NCBI RefSeq assembly: GCF_029784135.1
Contig: NC_073744.1
Span: 35,354,061 to 35,418,060 of the forward strand
DNA: 64,000 bases
Direction: 5' to 3'
Source: Toxorhynchites rutilus septentrionalis
Taxonomy: Eukaryota > Arthropoda > Insecta > Diptera > Culicidae
Shown here: positions 20,147-32,879 of the stretch, in pieces
Layout: every line of letters begins with the position of its first letter
Numbering within the stretch: the stretch's first letter is position 1
Position numbers and translations under genes: made by a program
The notes under the pieces: model-generated
Told to the model about the DNA's origin: nothing
The model's input: only the letters and a program-made list of their open reading frames with translations
Databases searched by the model: none

Positions 20147-22592
20147 TTAAGTCAAATACGCGCCGATTTGTTCGCAAATTTGTTGCCATTTAGAAGGCAA
20201 CTTCGTTATCCCCTCCTTATAAACCCCCCCCTCCCCTGCTTATTTGCAAAAAAATTAAACATCCAGTTTTCGCAAGCCTGTTTTGAGGCCAACTCAGTAT
20301 CACCAAGAGTGTTTTGCATGGACCGGAAGAGATGATAATCACTTGGAGCCAGGTCCGGACTATATGGTGGGTGCAATAGTACATCCCATCCGAGCTCCCG
20401 TAGCTTCTGGCGGGTTATCAAAGATGTGTGAGGCCGAGCGTTGTCCTGGTGGAAAACAACACCATTCTAATTGATCATTTCTGGCCGCTTCTGGTCAATC
20501 GCCTGCTTCAAACGGTCAAGCTGCTCACAGTAGAGAATCGAGTTGAGGGTCTGGCCATAGTTGAGCAGCTCATAGTGGATGATTCCCTTCCAATCCCACC
20601 AAACACACAGCAAAACCTTCCTGGCCGTCAATCCGGGCTTGGCGATGGTTTGGGCCGGCTCACCGCGCTTCGACCACGACTTTTTTCGTTTTAGGTTGTC
20701 GTACGTGATCCACTTTTCATCGCAAATCACCATCTTCTTTAAAAATGGGTCGAGTTCGTTCCGTTTCAGCAGTGCATCGCAGGCGTTGATTCGGTGTAAA
20801 GGATTTTTTGCGTCAACTCGTGTGGCACCCATACATCCAGCTTTTTTTGGAATCCAAACTTCTGCAAATGGTTCCAAACGGTTTTATGGTCTATACCCAG
20901 TTCCTGGCCAATCGAGCGAGTACTCACATGCCGATCTACTTGGATGATTTCAACGATTTTATCGGTTTCCACGACGATTGGCCTACCAGTACGGGATGAA
21001 TCTTCGACAGCCACTACACCCAGGGTTGCCAATAATATTTTTCAAAAAACTGGAAGATTGCTTTAAAAAAAATGGAAGAAAACTGGATCCTGTAAAATTG
21101 TTTTATTTAAAAAAATACCGGCTCTAAAATGATTTTTTTACTTATTCTAATGATTGTGCATTAGGATTTCCTTCGAAGCTTCGTGTAGTATTTATATGTA
21201 GTTCATAAAATGGCGAAATAAACAATTAATTAATCATATCATTCGAGCAGATCTATATATTTAAATGCAGGAATATTTTTTTATCAGGTCCTACAATATT
21301 ATTCCAATACTAAAAAGAGCACTTCCAATACCAACGCAACACTGATAAAGTGTTACTTTGGTATTGAAATTATGAAATACTGGTATTTCTAATATTTTAT
21401 AATGGTATTATTCTTTGGTATTTTATCAAGATCTAAATGAGATTTCCTGCTGCACGAGTGATTTACAAATTCGATAAATGTGGAATGTAGCTTACCATAT
21501 ACTTAACCTAATGCAATCAATAACTCGATATTTTACGACTTGGTCTCCTCTGATTAACACCGGCTATATTGACTCTATGATCATCTGAACTTTAGAATCA
21601 TTAGGAGGATCTATAACATTTAATGATAATATAAACTCAACGCCAGCATAGCACACGGGCTCTTTGAACCTTTATGGGTAAGATTTCTTGCTATGTACAT
21701 TGCCAGCTGTGGTTGAAATGGTAGTTCAATTGGTCTGATCTTCAGAATGTTTTGTGGTTACATACCGTTTCAATAATTAGTTTTATGGATATGGTTTTAG
21801 TCACAACCAATACTTGAAGGCTGAAATAAACAAATTAGAGTTTTAGCTGAAATAAACAATTCGGTTTTAGTGGAAGAACTGGGGCTATATTCAATCAATC
21901 AACGGTTTATCAAGCCAATTATCACTTCTAAACTCATAAAATTTAGTATGCAGTTGCGCAATATATTCCTTGTTCACATTTGTTGAAATAAACATCAAAA
22001 ACTCAAGCTAAGTTTAATGAAATGCGCTATATAACAATACCTATTAGAATAAACATTAAATAAGCTATCAAACTTTGTTCAAAAGTAAGTTATGAGTTTT
22101 AGTTTCCTCCGATATGATTGTGAATACATTTGAAGACATTTTTTCGTACCATTTGAAGACATTTGAAAAAATCACCTGGAATCCCTTTGAGGGATATTAC
22201 TTATACATCGTGAATTCATCTTACATAAATGGGTAAAACTGAAGCACACATATAAAAAAAACTGGATAAAACTGGATGATATTTGAAAAAACTGGAAGAT
22301 TTTAGGATTGAACTGTTTAACTGGATCGAAAGAAAAAAAACTGGAAGAATCCAGTTTAAACTGGAACATTGGTAACGCTGACTACACCAGAACGAAATCG
22401 ATCAAACGAACGCTGTGCTGTGCGAATCGTTACAGTATCGGGTCCATAAACCACACGATTTTTTTCGGTCGCCTTCGTTGCAGTTTTACCTCGCAGGTAG
22501 TAAAAACGTAAAATATGGTGAATTTCTTGCTTGGTGGACTGCATCTTTGACGCGCTATAACTTGAGACTGAAAAGGACGACACTTGTAGCAC
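20147..22592 (-). pseudogene. Mariner (DD34D) transposase, interrupted
   Basis: The start MQSTKQEIHHILRFYYLRG at 22592 begins an N-terminal helix-turn-helix region that runs to the insertion at 22380. It resumes after 21020 with SSRTGRPIVVETDKIVEI and WVPHELTQK (the mariner linker). Catalytic aspartates are in VICDEKWITYDN, VFHQDNARPHT and YSPDLAPSDYHLF. Defects besides the insertion: a one-base shift at about 20806-20811, an in-frame TAG at 20467-20469, and a shift in a G-run near 20225. In another frame the C-terminus then reads KLPSKWQQICEQIGAYLT and a stop at 20147. It resembles the 17.4-kb copy but has different TIRs. Confidence 0.88.
21021..22380. mobile_element. Non-autonomous hAT element (1,360 bp) inside the mariner
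   Basis: Ends CAGGGTTGCCAAT and, reverse complemented, CAGCGTTACCAAT are imperfect inverted repeats of hAT type. The flanking octamer ACTACACC is exactly duplicated at 21013-21020 and 22381-22388. The interior has no transposase. Near both ends the word aactgga is repeated many times, like the subterminal transposase-binding repeats of hAT elements. Interior pieces recur at 9740-9905 and 35945-36150, so this is a family. Confidence 0.92.
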
Positions 22593-22707
22593 AGATTGTC
22601 GTCTTTAAATAGCCGTATAGCATGACCCGATGCGATAAGTACAACACAAGATATGTTTAAGTGTTGCCATATATTGACAATATACGACATTTCTTTTTCC
22701 CGAACCC

Positions 22708-23565
22708 AATATTTTCCATTAAAATAAATGATAGAATAAAAACAAATGCTAATGAGGAAAGAGTGATTTTTTTTCTGAATTCAGTGAGCCAACTATCTAA
22801 ATGCATAATAATATTTATTCAATCCAAACAGTCGGAATTCTCGCGGTAAACACCACCCTCCACAACATTTGCCCACATCAAGCGTGAATTATGACACGAT
22901 GGGCAGGCTTCGATCCAGGTATAGGTGCAATTGAGTGTGGGTAATCATCTGTCAGAACCGTGCGGAGCGTGTGAAACCAAAATATCAACGCCATGAGCCA
23001 AACGCCGCTACAATTGACATATGCGAGATAATTATTCGAGTTTGGTTTGGTTCGATTTGGGCCCCTGGAGGAGGCCCGATAGCGGATGGAACCAAGGGCA
23101 GTAGCATGTTTTACGAGTTTTGGATCGGTTTATCATCGCGCATTACGAGCCCACGGATAAGCCTGCGTGGTGTTGGTGTTTTCGTGATTATTCCCACATC
23201 ACGAGCGAAATTACCATCAAAGTCCGACGTTGTTCTGACAGCCAATTCGCTTTAATTGCGTTACAGCACCGGCCGAGTTAAATGTGGTTTCGCGTGTGAG
23301 TTTGTGACAGAGATGAAATGCGAATGTGTCCAATCAAATATTGAAATCTAGTTTTTGCGGGGCAAGATAAGCCCACAACAGAACAGGTTTATTGTTTCAA
23401 TTTATTAATCATAGTCAGTGCACTATGTGAATCATAGCTATTTTTTGAACCGATAAAAAGTTGGAAATTCGAATTCGTATAAATTAAAAATAATTTTCGT
23501 CGGTGACCACCGCATGATAATTAATTTCAAATTTCGCTCCCAACGATCTCCAATTCCGCGCTGAT
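22708..23565. other. Host-like spacer
   Basis: No gene or repeat was recognised. The 106-residue frame at 22935-23255 has no motif I know. Confidence 0.35.
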
Positions 23566-23568
23566 TAA

Positions 23569-23844
23569 TTGAATGAACATTCCGGCGCATATCACATTTG
23601 TGACAATTTGATGAGCAACATACGTTCGAACATTAATTGCCGCGTCCCGAGTTTGAACTGTTTCATTTCAAAATTGATTCGATTCAACCTAAATTACCTT
23701 TTGGACCAAATCTTCAAGTGTTTTAATGTTTCCGACTCCATCAGAACCATTGTCATTTCAATGCTTCCAGTATTAAAGACAATTTTGCAACAATTGATGC
23801 AAACATGGCCCCTCCTTACAATGATTATCTCTCTTGATGTCTAA
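23569..23844 (+). pseudogene. Probable C-terminal end of the LINE ORF1 protein
   Basis: A 91-residue frame ending LLQQ-type hydrophobic sequence (TILQQLMQTWPLLTMIISLDV) with its stop overlapping the ORF2 start by 11 bases, the usual ORF1/ORF2 layout. No zinc knuckle remains because the 5' part is truncated. The assignment rests on position and composition rather than a diagnostic motif. Confidence 0.5.
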
Positions 23845-26800
23845 TTTAAATAGAGAGGTCGGAGATATCATTGTTTTACAGTGGAATTGTCGTAGTCTTA
23901 TCCCTAAATTGGATACATTCAAATTTTTAATTCATAAGTTCAATTGTGATGTTTTTGCTCTGTCCGAAACTTGGCTTTCTTCGCGAGATGATCTCTCTTT
24001 CCACGATTTTAATATCATACGCTTGGACCATGATGACAGATACGGAGGGGTGCTATTGGGTATCAATAAGTGCCACTCATTTTTTCGAATTGACCTTCCA
24101 CCTATTGGAGGGATCGAAGCTGTTGCTTGTCATGCAAACATCAGAGGCAAAGACCTCTGTATTGTCAGCTTGTATTGGCCTCCGAGAGCTGCGGTTAGCC
24201 GCAAGCAACTTATTGACATGTGCTCACTCCTTCCTGAGCCACGATTGATCTTGGGAGACTTCAACTCTCACGGAACTGCCTGGGGGGAACAGTACGACGA
24301 CAAACGTTCATCGTTGATATATGACCTTTGTAACAGCTTCAATATGACCGTTTTGAATACTGGGGAAACAACACGCGTACCTAAACCTCCTGCTAACGCA
24401 AGTGCTCTTGACCTCTCGCTTTGCTCGAATTCACTATCGTTAGATTGCAAGTGGAATGTAATCCAGGACCCCAACGGTAGTGACCACTTGCCAATCAAAA
24501 TTTCCATCACCATTGGTTCGAATTCTTCTGAATCTATAAACATGGCATATGACCTCACAAGACACATTGACTGGAAAAAATATGCGGACGCAATTGCTCT
24601 AGCCATCAATTCCAGAGATGGTTTGCCTCCATTGGAGGAGTATAACTTCCTTTCTCGTTTGATATATGACAGCGCGGTTCGCGCTCAAACGAAACCCATC
24701 CCAGGCTCCACTTTTTGTCAAAGGCCTCCCAATCCATGGTGGGATAGCCAATGTTCCAAGCTTTATCAGGATAAATCGAACGCATTTAAAGCTTTTCGGA
24801 AACGTGGAACCATTGAGAATTTTCAAACGTATTTGGACCTTGAAAATCAATTTAAAAACTTTATCAAAGGGAAAAAACGTGCTTATTGGCGAAATTTCGT
24901 GGGAGGTTTGTCACGAGAAACGTCAATGAAAAAATTATGGAAAGTGGCTCGAAACATGAGAAATCGCTCTTCATCGAATGAAAGCGAAGAATATTCACAT
25001 CGATGGATTTTTAATTTTGCACGGAAGGTTTGTCCCGATTCCGCTCCTGTGCAAAAAATTGTTCGAGATATACCACAAGATAGGATCTTGATTCCGAGTT
25101 TTCGATGGTAGAATTCTCTCTTGCTCTCCTTTCTTGTAACAATTCGGCTCCAGGAACGGATAGAATTAGGTTCAACTTGTTAAAAAAAACCCCTAATGTG
25201 GCGAAACATCGCTTGTTGAATTTATTCAATCGGTTTCTGGAGCATAATATTGTTCCAGATGATTGGAGACAAGTACGAGTTATAGCTATTCAAAAACCCG
25301 GAAAACCCGCGTCCGACTTCAATTCGTACCGCCCAATAGCAATGCTGTCTTGTATACGGAAATTGTTGGAGAAAATGATCTTGTTTCGCCTTGATCGTTG
25401 GGTTGAAACGAATGGTTTACTCTCAGATACACAATATGGGTTCCGCAGGGGCAAGGGGACGAATGATTGTCTTGCGTTGCTTTCTTCAGAAATTCAAATG
25501 GCTTACGCCGAAAAAAAACAAATGGCTTCAGTATTCTTGGACATAAAGGGGGCCTTTGATTCTGTTTCAATAGAGGTTTTGTCAGACAAATTACACTCTC
25601 GGGGTCTGCCGCCTCTATTGAATAATATGTTATATAACTTGCTTTGTGAGAAACAGTTGAATTTTTCTCACGGGGATTCGACAGTAAATCGGGTCTCCTA
25701 CATGGGCCTCCCCCAGGGCTCATGTTTAAGCCCCCTTTTGTACAACTTCTATGTAAGCGACATCGACAATTGTCTTACAAAAAATTGCAGACAACTTGCA
25801 GATGACGGAGTGGTGTCTGTCGTAGGATCAAACGAATCCGACCTGCAAGGACCCTTACAAGATACTTTGAACAATTTTTCAACCTGGGCCATTGGGCTAG
25901 GGATCGAATTCTCCACGGAGAAAACAGAGATGGTGGTTTTTTCTAGGAAGCATAGACCAGCAAAACCAAAGCTTCAACTTTTGGGTAAACCGATCACTCA
26001 TGCTATGTCATTCAAGTATCTTGGGGTCTGGTTCGACTCCAAATGTACTTGGGGGCCCATATTAGGTATCTGAGTAAAAAATGTCAACAAAGAATAAACT
26101 TTCTCCGTACAATTACCGGCACCTGGTGGGGAGCCCATCCCGAAGATCTTATAATGTTGTATCGAACAACTATTCTCTCAGTGATGGAGTATGGCAGTTT
26201 CTGTTTTCAATCAGCTGCCAAAACTCATCTCATTAAACTCGAGCGAATTCAGTATCTTTGTCTCCATATTGCGTTGGGATGTATGCCCTCAACGCATACC
26301 ATGAGTCTCGAGGTTTTGGCAGGCGTAATCCCACTAAAAGATCGCTTCAATTTATTATCTCTTCGGTTCCTCATCCGGTGTAAGGTTAGGAACCCATTGG
26401 TGATCAGAAATTTTGAGCAGCTTATCGAGCTAAATTTTCATTCAGGATTCATGAGCTCATATCATGAATTCATCTCCATGCAGGTTGATCCTTCTTCGTA
26501 TACTCCCAACCGTGTTTGTTTTCCTGACTACATCAATTCCTCTGTACATTTTGATCTGTTCATGAAGGAGAAAATCCATGGAATTCCAGATTATCATCGA
26601 TCGGGGATCGTTCCTACGATCTTCAATGCAAAGTATGGGCGTGTCAATTGTGATAATATGTACTTTACTGATGGGTCCTCTATGAATGAGTCCACAGGAT
26701 TTGGAGTGTTCAACGAAATTTTTAGCACCTCCCACAGTCTTCAGAATCCTTGCTCTGTGTATATTGCTGAATTGGCAGCAATACATTGGGCGCTGGACAG

Positions 26801-27490
26801 CGTCGCCTCACGACCTGTTGAACACTATTACATTGTAACGGATAGTCTTAGCTCTGTCGAAGCTATCCGTTCAGTGAGGCCGGAAAAGCACTCGCCGTAC
26901 TTCCTTGAGAGAATACGAGAAAATTTGAGTGCTTTAACCAGACGCTGTTATGTCATTACCTTTATCTGGGTCCTTCACATTGCTCCATTCCGGGTAACGA
27001 GAGGGCTGACTCATTAGCAAAGGTAGGTTATCAGCGTCAATTCGCCTTCAATGAATTTTATTCTTTAGTCCGCAAAAATACCATCGCTAACTGGCAACGC
27101 AAGTGGAATGAAGATGAATTGGGCCGGTGGTTTCACTCGATTATCCCTAAGGTTAGCCTCAAACCATGGTTCAAAAGTCTGGAATTGAGTCGGGACTTTA
27201 TTCGCACCTTCTCCCGACTCATGTCCAATCACTGTTTGTTAGACGCGCTACTCTTTCGTTTTAATCTTGCCGATGGCAATATCTGTGCTTGTGGCCAAGG
27301 TTACCACGACATCGAACACGTTGTTTGGTCGTGCGAGGAGTATCTTGTTGCCAGATCGAATTTAGAAAACTCTCTTCGGGCTAGAGGAAGGCAGCCCAAT
27401 GTGCCGGTGAGAGATGTGTTGGTTCGGTTAGACCTTGATTACATGTCCCAAATATATGTCTTCCTAAAAGCTGTCGATCTTCGTGTTTGA
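23834..27490 (+). pseudogene. I-clade LINE ORF2: endonuclease, reverse transcriptase, RNase H, zinc finger
   Basis: Domains in order: an APE endonuclease (VLQWNCRSL start, LSETWLS, LILGDFNSHG, NGSDHLPI) to about 24520; a reverse transcriptase from 25105 with SYRPIAMLSC, TQYGFRRGKGTND, VFLDIKGAFDSV, GLPQGSCLSPLLY and the catalytic LADD; RNase H with YFTDGSS, AELAAIHWAL and TDSLSSVEA; and a C-terminal CACGQGYHDIEHVVWSC finger. Breaks: a shift near 25095-25105, an extra G near 26050, a shift near 26970 at WVLHIAPF (the 18-kb copy has WVPSHCSIPG), and a deletion of about 20 bases near 27030. Not functional, but nearly full length. Confidence 0.92.
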
Positions 27491-27870
27491 TTGTCCTTAT
27501 ATCCTTATGTTCTCCTTTTCCTTTTCCTTCGCGAGAAATCAAATCCCTTCTCACTAACAATAGAATAAGGTGAAATGTAAATATATGTTAGATATAAGAT
27601 AGGCTTAAGAATTGAGTATGATGAATGTGAGTGCGAATGTGAGTGTGAACATTGTCAACATATCCTTATATCCCATCCTTTTCCTGAAACAAAATGTCAC
27701 CCTTCTAAACTCGAGCAAGCCGCGAGTAATCGGTTCTCTACTTCATTAACATTAGAATCAATAAAAAATGTTTATATATACTTGTAACTATACAGATAGG
27801 AGTTTGGCTCCTTTAAACTTATGTAACTGAGGCTGTAAAAATAAACGACTTAATAAAAAACCTAAATTGG

Positions 27871-29625
27871 ATTGATGTGAATGTTACGATTACAAGCTCT
27901 GTTAAGCTCTTCTTGAAGAGACACATCAAACATGATGTCGTGGAAATTCTCCTCGCACCAACTCCCAATTAGCTGTGGAGCAGTGCCAAGGTCAATTCGC
28001 CGGCACCGACGGAAAATTGATTCCGACGGAAGGACTCATCGCAAACAAAGCGCCTAATTCAATTTGGACCAATTTACGGAAGATTCCCATCTACGGCGAT
28101 GTCATCAAGCGATGGCTCCTGTTGCTGGCTTGTGGTGTTTCGAATTCGAAATGAAGGATTGTGAGTCAATTAACTCAAAAGCTTCGCCGAGCGATTCTTC
28201 AGTCCTGATTGTAAGCCAACGGCAGGCCAATTGTCTTCCATTCATCATGAATTACTACGACCCGTGCTGCCGCGCACTATCATCGGCTAAATCTGTTGCT
28301 TATGATGGCCAAGTTTACGTAGATTCCGTTCGGATGGAAGACCGCCTGAGTATAGGATCATTTCTTGAGTGTTCTTAGAGGGCTGTCAGAGCGAGAGAGG
28401 GAACGAGTGGACGGACGAACGGAGCAACAACACGGGTTCAGCGTTTCGGCACGATAAAACTAATTAATTTCCCTGTGAAGTAGCTACCACTTCCACTTAA
28501 GTTTTCGTCTTGTCCCGTCGGATGGTTTTCGCGAAAATGAAACGCTTCCCGCAGAAGCAGCACCGAATGCATTCGGTTTATTTTCCCGGAATCGCTCAAT
28601 CGAAAGACGGAAGAAGCTTTGGACGAGGACACTATTAGAAGTGCTTAGGAAGTGTTTCATCTTTTTCGTTTGCGGTGGTGTCGGCGGCGGCGCGGCGGTT
28701 TCTTCGTCAGCATGTTTTGAGCCGGCGAAACGTTTGAGATTGGTCTTTTTAATAAATTAATTGAGCTCCTTGTTTGGAACATTGATAGTAAACAGGGTGA
28801 TAAATTGCTCGGAGATTTTCATAAACGTTGACCATAAATTGTGTAGAATTAGTTAAAAACGGATATACATAAATCTGCTATTCTGATTAGATTATTTAAA
28901 GATTGTCCTTCAATATACAACAGTTCAAATATTAACTGGTTCTAGCGGGGTTTTCATTTCGAAATAACTCGTTTGAAGAATGCTCTTCATAAATCCCAAT
29001 GATTTTCTCTACTTTTCTGTTTTAATCTCCAAAGAGGAAATTTAAAAAAATCTACTACTGTGAATGATTTCAGATAATAAAATCCAACATCTTTTTACCA
29101 CTTCATTTTGTTGGCTGCTTTTGTCGTCGTTATATTTGGGTGGTATTCTTATGACGAATTCATGCCAAATCGTCTTAGGAGTTGGCAGCACCATTTCAGA
29201 CAACAGGTGTAAGGACATGGGTCATTTAAACAAATCTGTTTCCTTGAAACCTTCAAAAAAGAATAAGACATTTTTTTTAAAGTGCCAAACATTTTTTCTT
29301 CATTTTTTACAATAATTTACAGCTCAAAAACTATGGTGCCTACGAAATTCTAGTCAATGGATAAAATGTATGTCTCCGTCCAGATAGTTTCTGAGCAAAG
29401 TTCTAGTATGATGAGTAGAGATGAGAATAGACTGGCTACCCGATAATGATGTAAAGATGTGATCGAATATAGACAAAGCAGGTTTGATCTATACTGATCG
29501 GTAGTTTTATTGCAACTGATCACTGTTCTGAACATTTCGTGCCACTTTTATACGATCGGTCCCATAGTCATTTGAATAGCGTATTCTATGATTGGATTGC
29601 GTCCGGAATATTCGCTATAAACAAT
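27871..29625. other. Host-like intergenic DNA
   Basis: No recognisable gene. A GC-rich patch (gcggtggtgtcggcggcggc) lies near 28670-28690. Frames at 28064-28378 and elsewhere are short and without motifs. Confidence 0.35.
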
Positions 29626-30487
29626 TAGGGGAACTGGGGGGAATGTGGTCACCCTAAGGAACATGCCCATTTCCTGTGTCCACATACCGTTCTTCGAAGA
29701 ATATTGTAGCTCAACTTATTGTAGTTCAAGATAGTAAGCGGTTTTAATTACGAAGATTAAAAATAGTACATTCTTCATTATTATAAAAAAGGTTCAAAAA
29801 TCGAACATTTTTTTGTGAGGAAGTAAAGTGGTCACCTGTGGTGGGCAAAGTGGTTACTCGCACATATCATGCTAGAAGAGATAGATTTATGCGTCTTTTC
29901 TTGGTTGTTTAAATCATGATTGAAATAGTAGGTCCTTGTATGAAATGAGCTAGGCCTATTCACACACACAGCACACAACGTTTTTCAAAATGATTTGGTT
30001 TTGGTTGAGATGACATATTTTTCCTAGATCAAAACCCCAAAAGGGATCCCTTTAGAAGCGAAAGGTGATAAGGTATATCAGCTTTTGAAAACAGAACATT
30101 ATCAATAGTAATTCTCCACTGACCACTTTGCCCCCCAAACAACGAAATGCGAAATATGCGAAGTAATCGCTGAAATTGAACAAAATATCTGTTCACCTCC
30201 CCTAGAATATGTGAACAGTCGTCCAAACTGTTGGTTTGTCGCAAATAGCAGGACAAAAAAAACTAAATTTCAATAGAAATTCCTTAAATTCGAAACGCAC
30301 AAAGCTACGGTCGAATGGCTACAGAGAGAGCGTTTTTTGTTTTTATTTATATCTTGACATGCGATAGCAATGAAATTCTTCAAACATAAGATGACTATCA
30401 ATACCGTGTCAATAGTCAATAGGTATACTACCAAGCAAGCAAGTGACCACTTTACCCCACGTGACCACATTACCCCCACTACCCCTA
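29626..30487. mobile_element. MITE with GGGG-rich inverted ends (862 bp)
   Basis: The left end TAGGGGAACTGGGGGGAATG is matched by the inverted right end TAGGGGTAGTGGGGGTAATG; both continue TGGTCAC. Internally the phrase gtggtcac / gtgaccac is repeated several times in both orientations (near 29830, 30120, 30440), so the element is partly folded on itself. No ORF of interest. Confidence 0.75.
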
Positions 30488-30537
30488 CTCATTGTCCACA
30501 GGTCCGTTTCCATGCGTTACTGTCTTTTGACAATTCG

Positions 30538-30573
30538 TTATTGTTATTGTTATTGTTATTGTTATTGTTTCTG
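30538..30573. repeat. TTATTG hexanucleotide microsatellite
   Basis: About five to six TTATTG units in tandem, next to the MITE right end. Confidence 0.9.
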
Positions 30574-30699
30574 TGTTGTGATTGTTTATACGTTGTTTTG
30601 CCATGCTGTTGTTTGTGTTTTGCGAACTGCTAGTGTGGGATACGAATAGTGTTGTTCTGTGTCAAAAAGGTATTGTCGCTTACCTTTTCATTCATGTTT

Positions 30700-31630
30700 A
30701 ACACTCCTATACTCGCGCATTGGTCTGTCAGACCGAGATATCAATAATTCGTTCATTTCTCAGAAAATATCAGCACTACGAAAATCAAACATTTAGCAAA
30801 ATCTAAATGTTTGACTTTCGTATAGTATATTCGCTAGATATAACGGTCATACATATACACACTTGTGAGAGAATTTCACTTGCGGAAGAATTGTAAAAAA
30901 TAAACTATAAACAAATCGGGTGCTTGAGGTAATTTTTAACAGTTACAGTTTCGGGGATATTTTTTTCAAATGGACAATATCGATAAGAAAACAAGAAAAA
31001 GAAAAGGAAGTTCCTAGAAATTCTTTCATGTTATCTTTTCATACCCATAAAAAAAATGACATTAATTCTTAGTTTACCAAGAATACAGAGACAAAAAATA
31101 TAAGCGATATGCAAACTTTATATTCCAGAACCTTTATCATCTGATAGTTATCTAGAAGGTCGTTATACATTCTTCTCTTTGAAAAATGACCCGAAAAACA
31201 CGCAACAACTGCATGAAATGTAAGAAATATGTTTGTTTCGAACATGCAGTTATGCTATGTTCTGATTCTTACTCCAATGAAACCACAATCGATTAATACG
31301 TATTTATGTTATTTTATAGCTCTTTATACTTCCATGAATTATATTCAGTTGCTTACTTTTAATTAAAAACAGTGAAAAATTTGAATTTCGTTATTACGTA
31401 AATTACTCTGTTTTGAGGAGGCTGAATTAGATGACTATTAAAACTTAATAAAGACGAAGAAAACATATTTTTTTAAGTGTTTTCATTCAATCATACCCGC
31501 TTCGTCAAATAAATGCCAATAAAGCCGGAAAAATACACAATGACAACATTACAGAGAAGTTCAATTTTCGGTCTGTGACACCGTGCGCGAGTATACGTGT
31601 TATGATTTTGCACGCGAGTACAGGAGGATT
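30700..31630. mobile_element. MITE with CCTATACTCGCG-type ends
   Basis: The left end AACACTCCTATACTCGCG is identical to the inverted right end of the element at 62591-63220 apart from one base. The right side has gcacgcgagtacaggaggatt, an imperfect inverse. Non-coding. Its right part is included in the 935-bp tandem duplication, so that end appears twice (about 31612 and 32552). Confidence 0.55.
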
Positions 31631-32865
31631 AATAACTCGACTCATTGCTCTTTGTTTTCCAGGCGCGTATCCAGGGTCTAGGCTGCGAAGCGAATTGTGT
31701 ATGAAGTGTTTTTTTTTGTGAGTATTTGCTTTTGGGTTGTGAATAAAATGTTTTTACAAAAAAAAATGTGTTGTTTCTTTGCTGGCCGTGACAATGTATG
31801 AAATTGTTGAAATCGTAAAAAGTCATAAAAGTCATAAAAAAAATTAAAAAATCTCTGAAATTGTTTTTTTTTCGAATGCGTATTGTATTAAAATTCTCAA
31901 ACAAAATGACGTGAATAGCCCTTACAGAAAAGGAAGAAAAGGATGTTCCTAGAAATTCTTTCATGTTATCTTTTTATACCCATAAAAAAAATGACATTAA
32001 TTCTTAGTTTACCCAGAATACAGAGACAAAAAATATTAGCGATATGCAAACTTTATATTCCAGAACCTTTATCATCTGATAGTTATCTAGAAGGTCGTTA
32101 TACATTCTTCTCTTTGAAAAATGACCCGAAAAACACGCAACAACTGCATGAAATGTAAGAAATATGTTTGTTTCGAACATGCAGTTATGCTATGTTCTGA
32201 TTCTTACTCCAATGAAACCACAATCGATTAATACGTTTTTATGTTATTTTATAGCTCTTTATACTTCCATGAATTATATTCAGTTGCTTACTTTTAATTG
32301 AAAACAGTGAAAAATTTGAATTTCGTTATTACGTAAATTACTCTGTTTTGAGGAGGCTGAATTAGATGACTATTAAAACTTAATAAAGACGAAGAAAACA
32401 TATTTTTTTAAGTTTTTAATTCAATCATACCCGCTTCGTCAAATAAATGCCAATAAAGCCGGAAAAATACACAATGACAACATTACAGAGAAGTTCAATT
32501 TTCGGTCTGTGACACCGTGCGCGAGTATACGTGTTATGATTTTGCACGCGAGTACAGGAGGATTAATAACTCGACTCATTGCTCTTTGTTTTCCAGGCGC
32601 GTATCCAGGGTCTAGGCTGCGAAGCGAATTGTGTATGAAGTGTTTTTTTTTGTGAGTATTTGCTTTTGGGTTGTGAATAAAATGTTTTTACAAAAAAAAT
32701 GTGTTGTTTCTTTGCTGGCCGTGACAATGTATGAAATTGTTGAAATCGTAAAAAGTCATAAAAGTCATAAAAAAATTTAAAAAATCTCTGAAATTGTTTT
32801 TTTTTCGAATGCGTATTGTATTAAAATTCTCAAACAAAATGACGTGAATAGCTCTTACAATTTCC
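31011..32865. repeat. Tandem duplication, period 935 bp, two copies
   Basis: Copy A starts at 31011 and copy B at 31946, both with ttcctagaaattctttcatg, and they remain nearly identical to gacgtgaatagc near 31920 and 32855. Differences are a few substitutions and single-base homopolymer changes. The content is non-coding AT-rich DNA. The high identity means either a recent duplication or an assembly duplication. Confidence 0.93.
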
Positions 32866-32879
32866 AACAAGTCGTTCGT

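Larger units (their letters stand above)
20073..22707 (-). mobile_element. Full-length mariner element split by a hAT insertion
   Basis: The ends GGGTTGGGGAAAATGAAATG (left) and GGGTTCGGGAAAAAGAAATG (right, reverse complement) are inverted repeats. A TA precedes the left end; the right flank is degenerate. Removing the 1,360-bp insertion and one 8-bp duplication leaves about 1,267 bp, a normal mariner length. The transposase is encoded on the minus strand. Confidence 0.85.
23566..27870 (+). mobile_element. I-clade LINE, 5'-truncated, about 4.3 kb
   Basis: It contains the end of ORF1, all of ORF2 in four frames, and a 3' UTR of about 370 bases ending in an A-rich tail (aataaacgacttaataaaaaac). 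The EN-RT-RNase H order plus a C-terminal zinc finger is typical of the I clade and its relatives. The 3' UTR phrase ccgcgagtaatcggtt recurs in the LINE at 50.5 kb. The 5' boundary is approximate. Confidence 0.85.
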
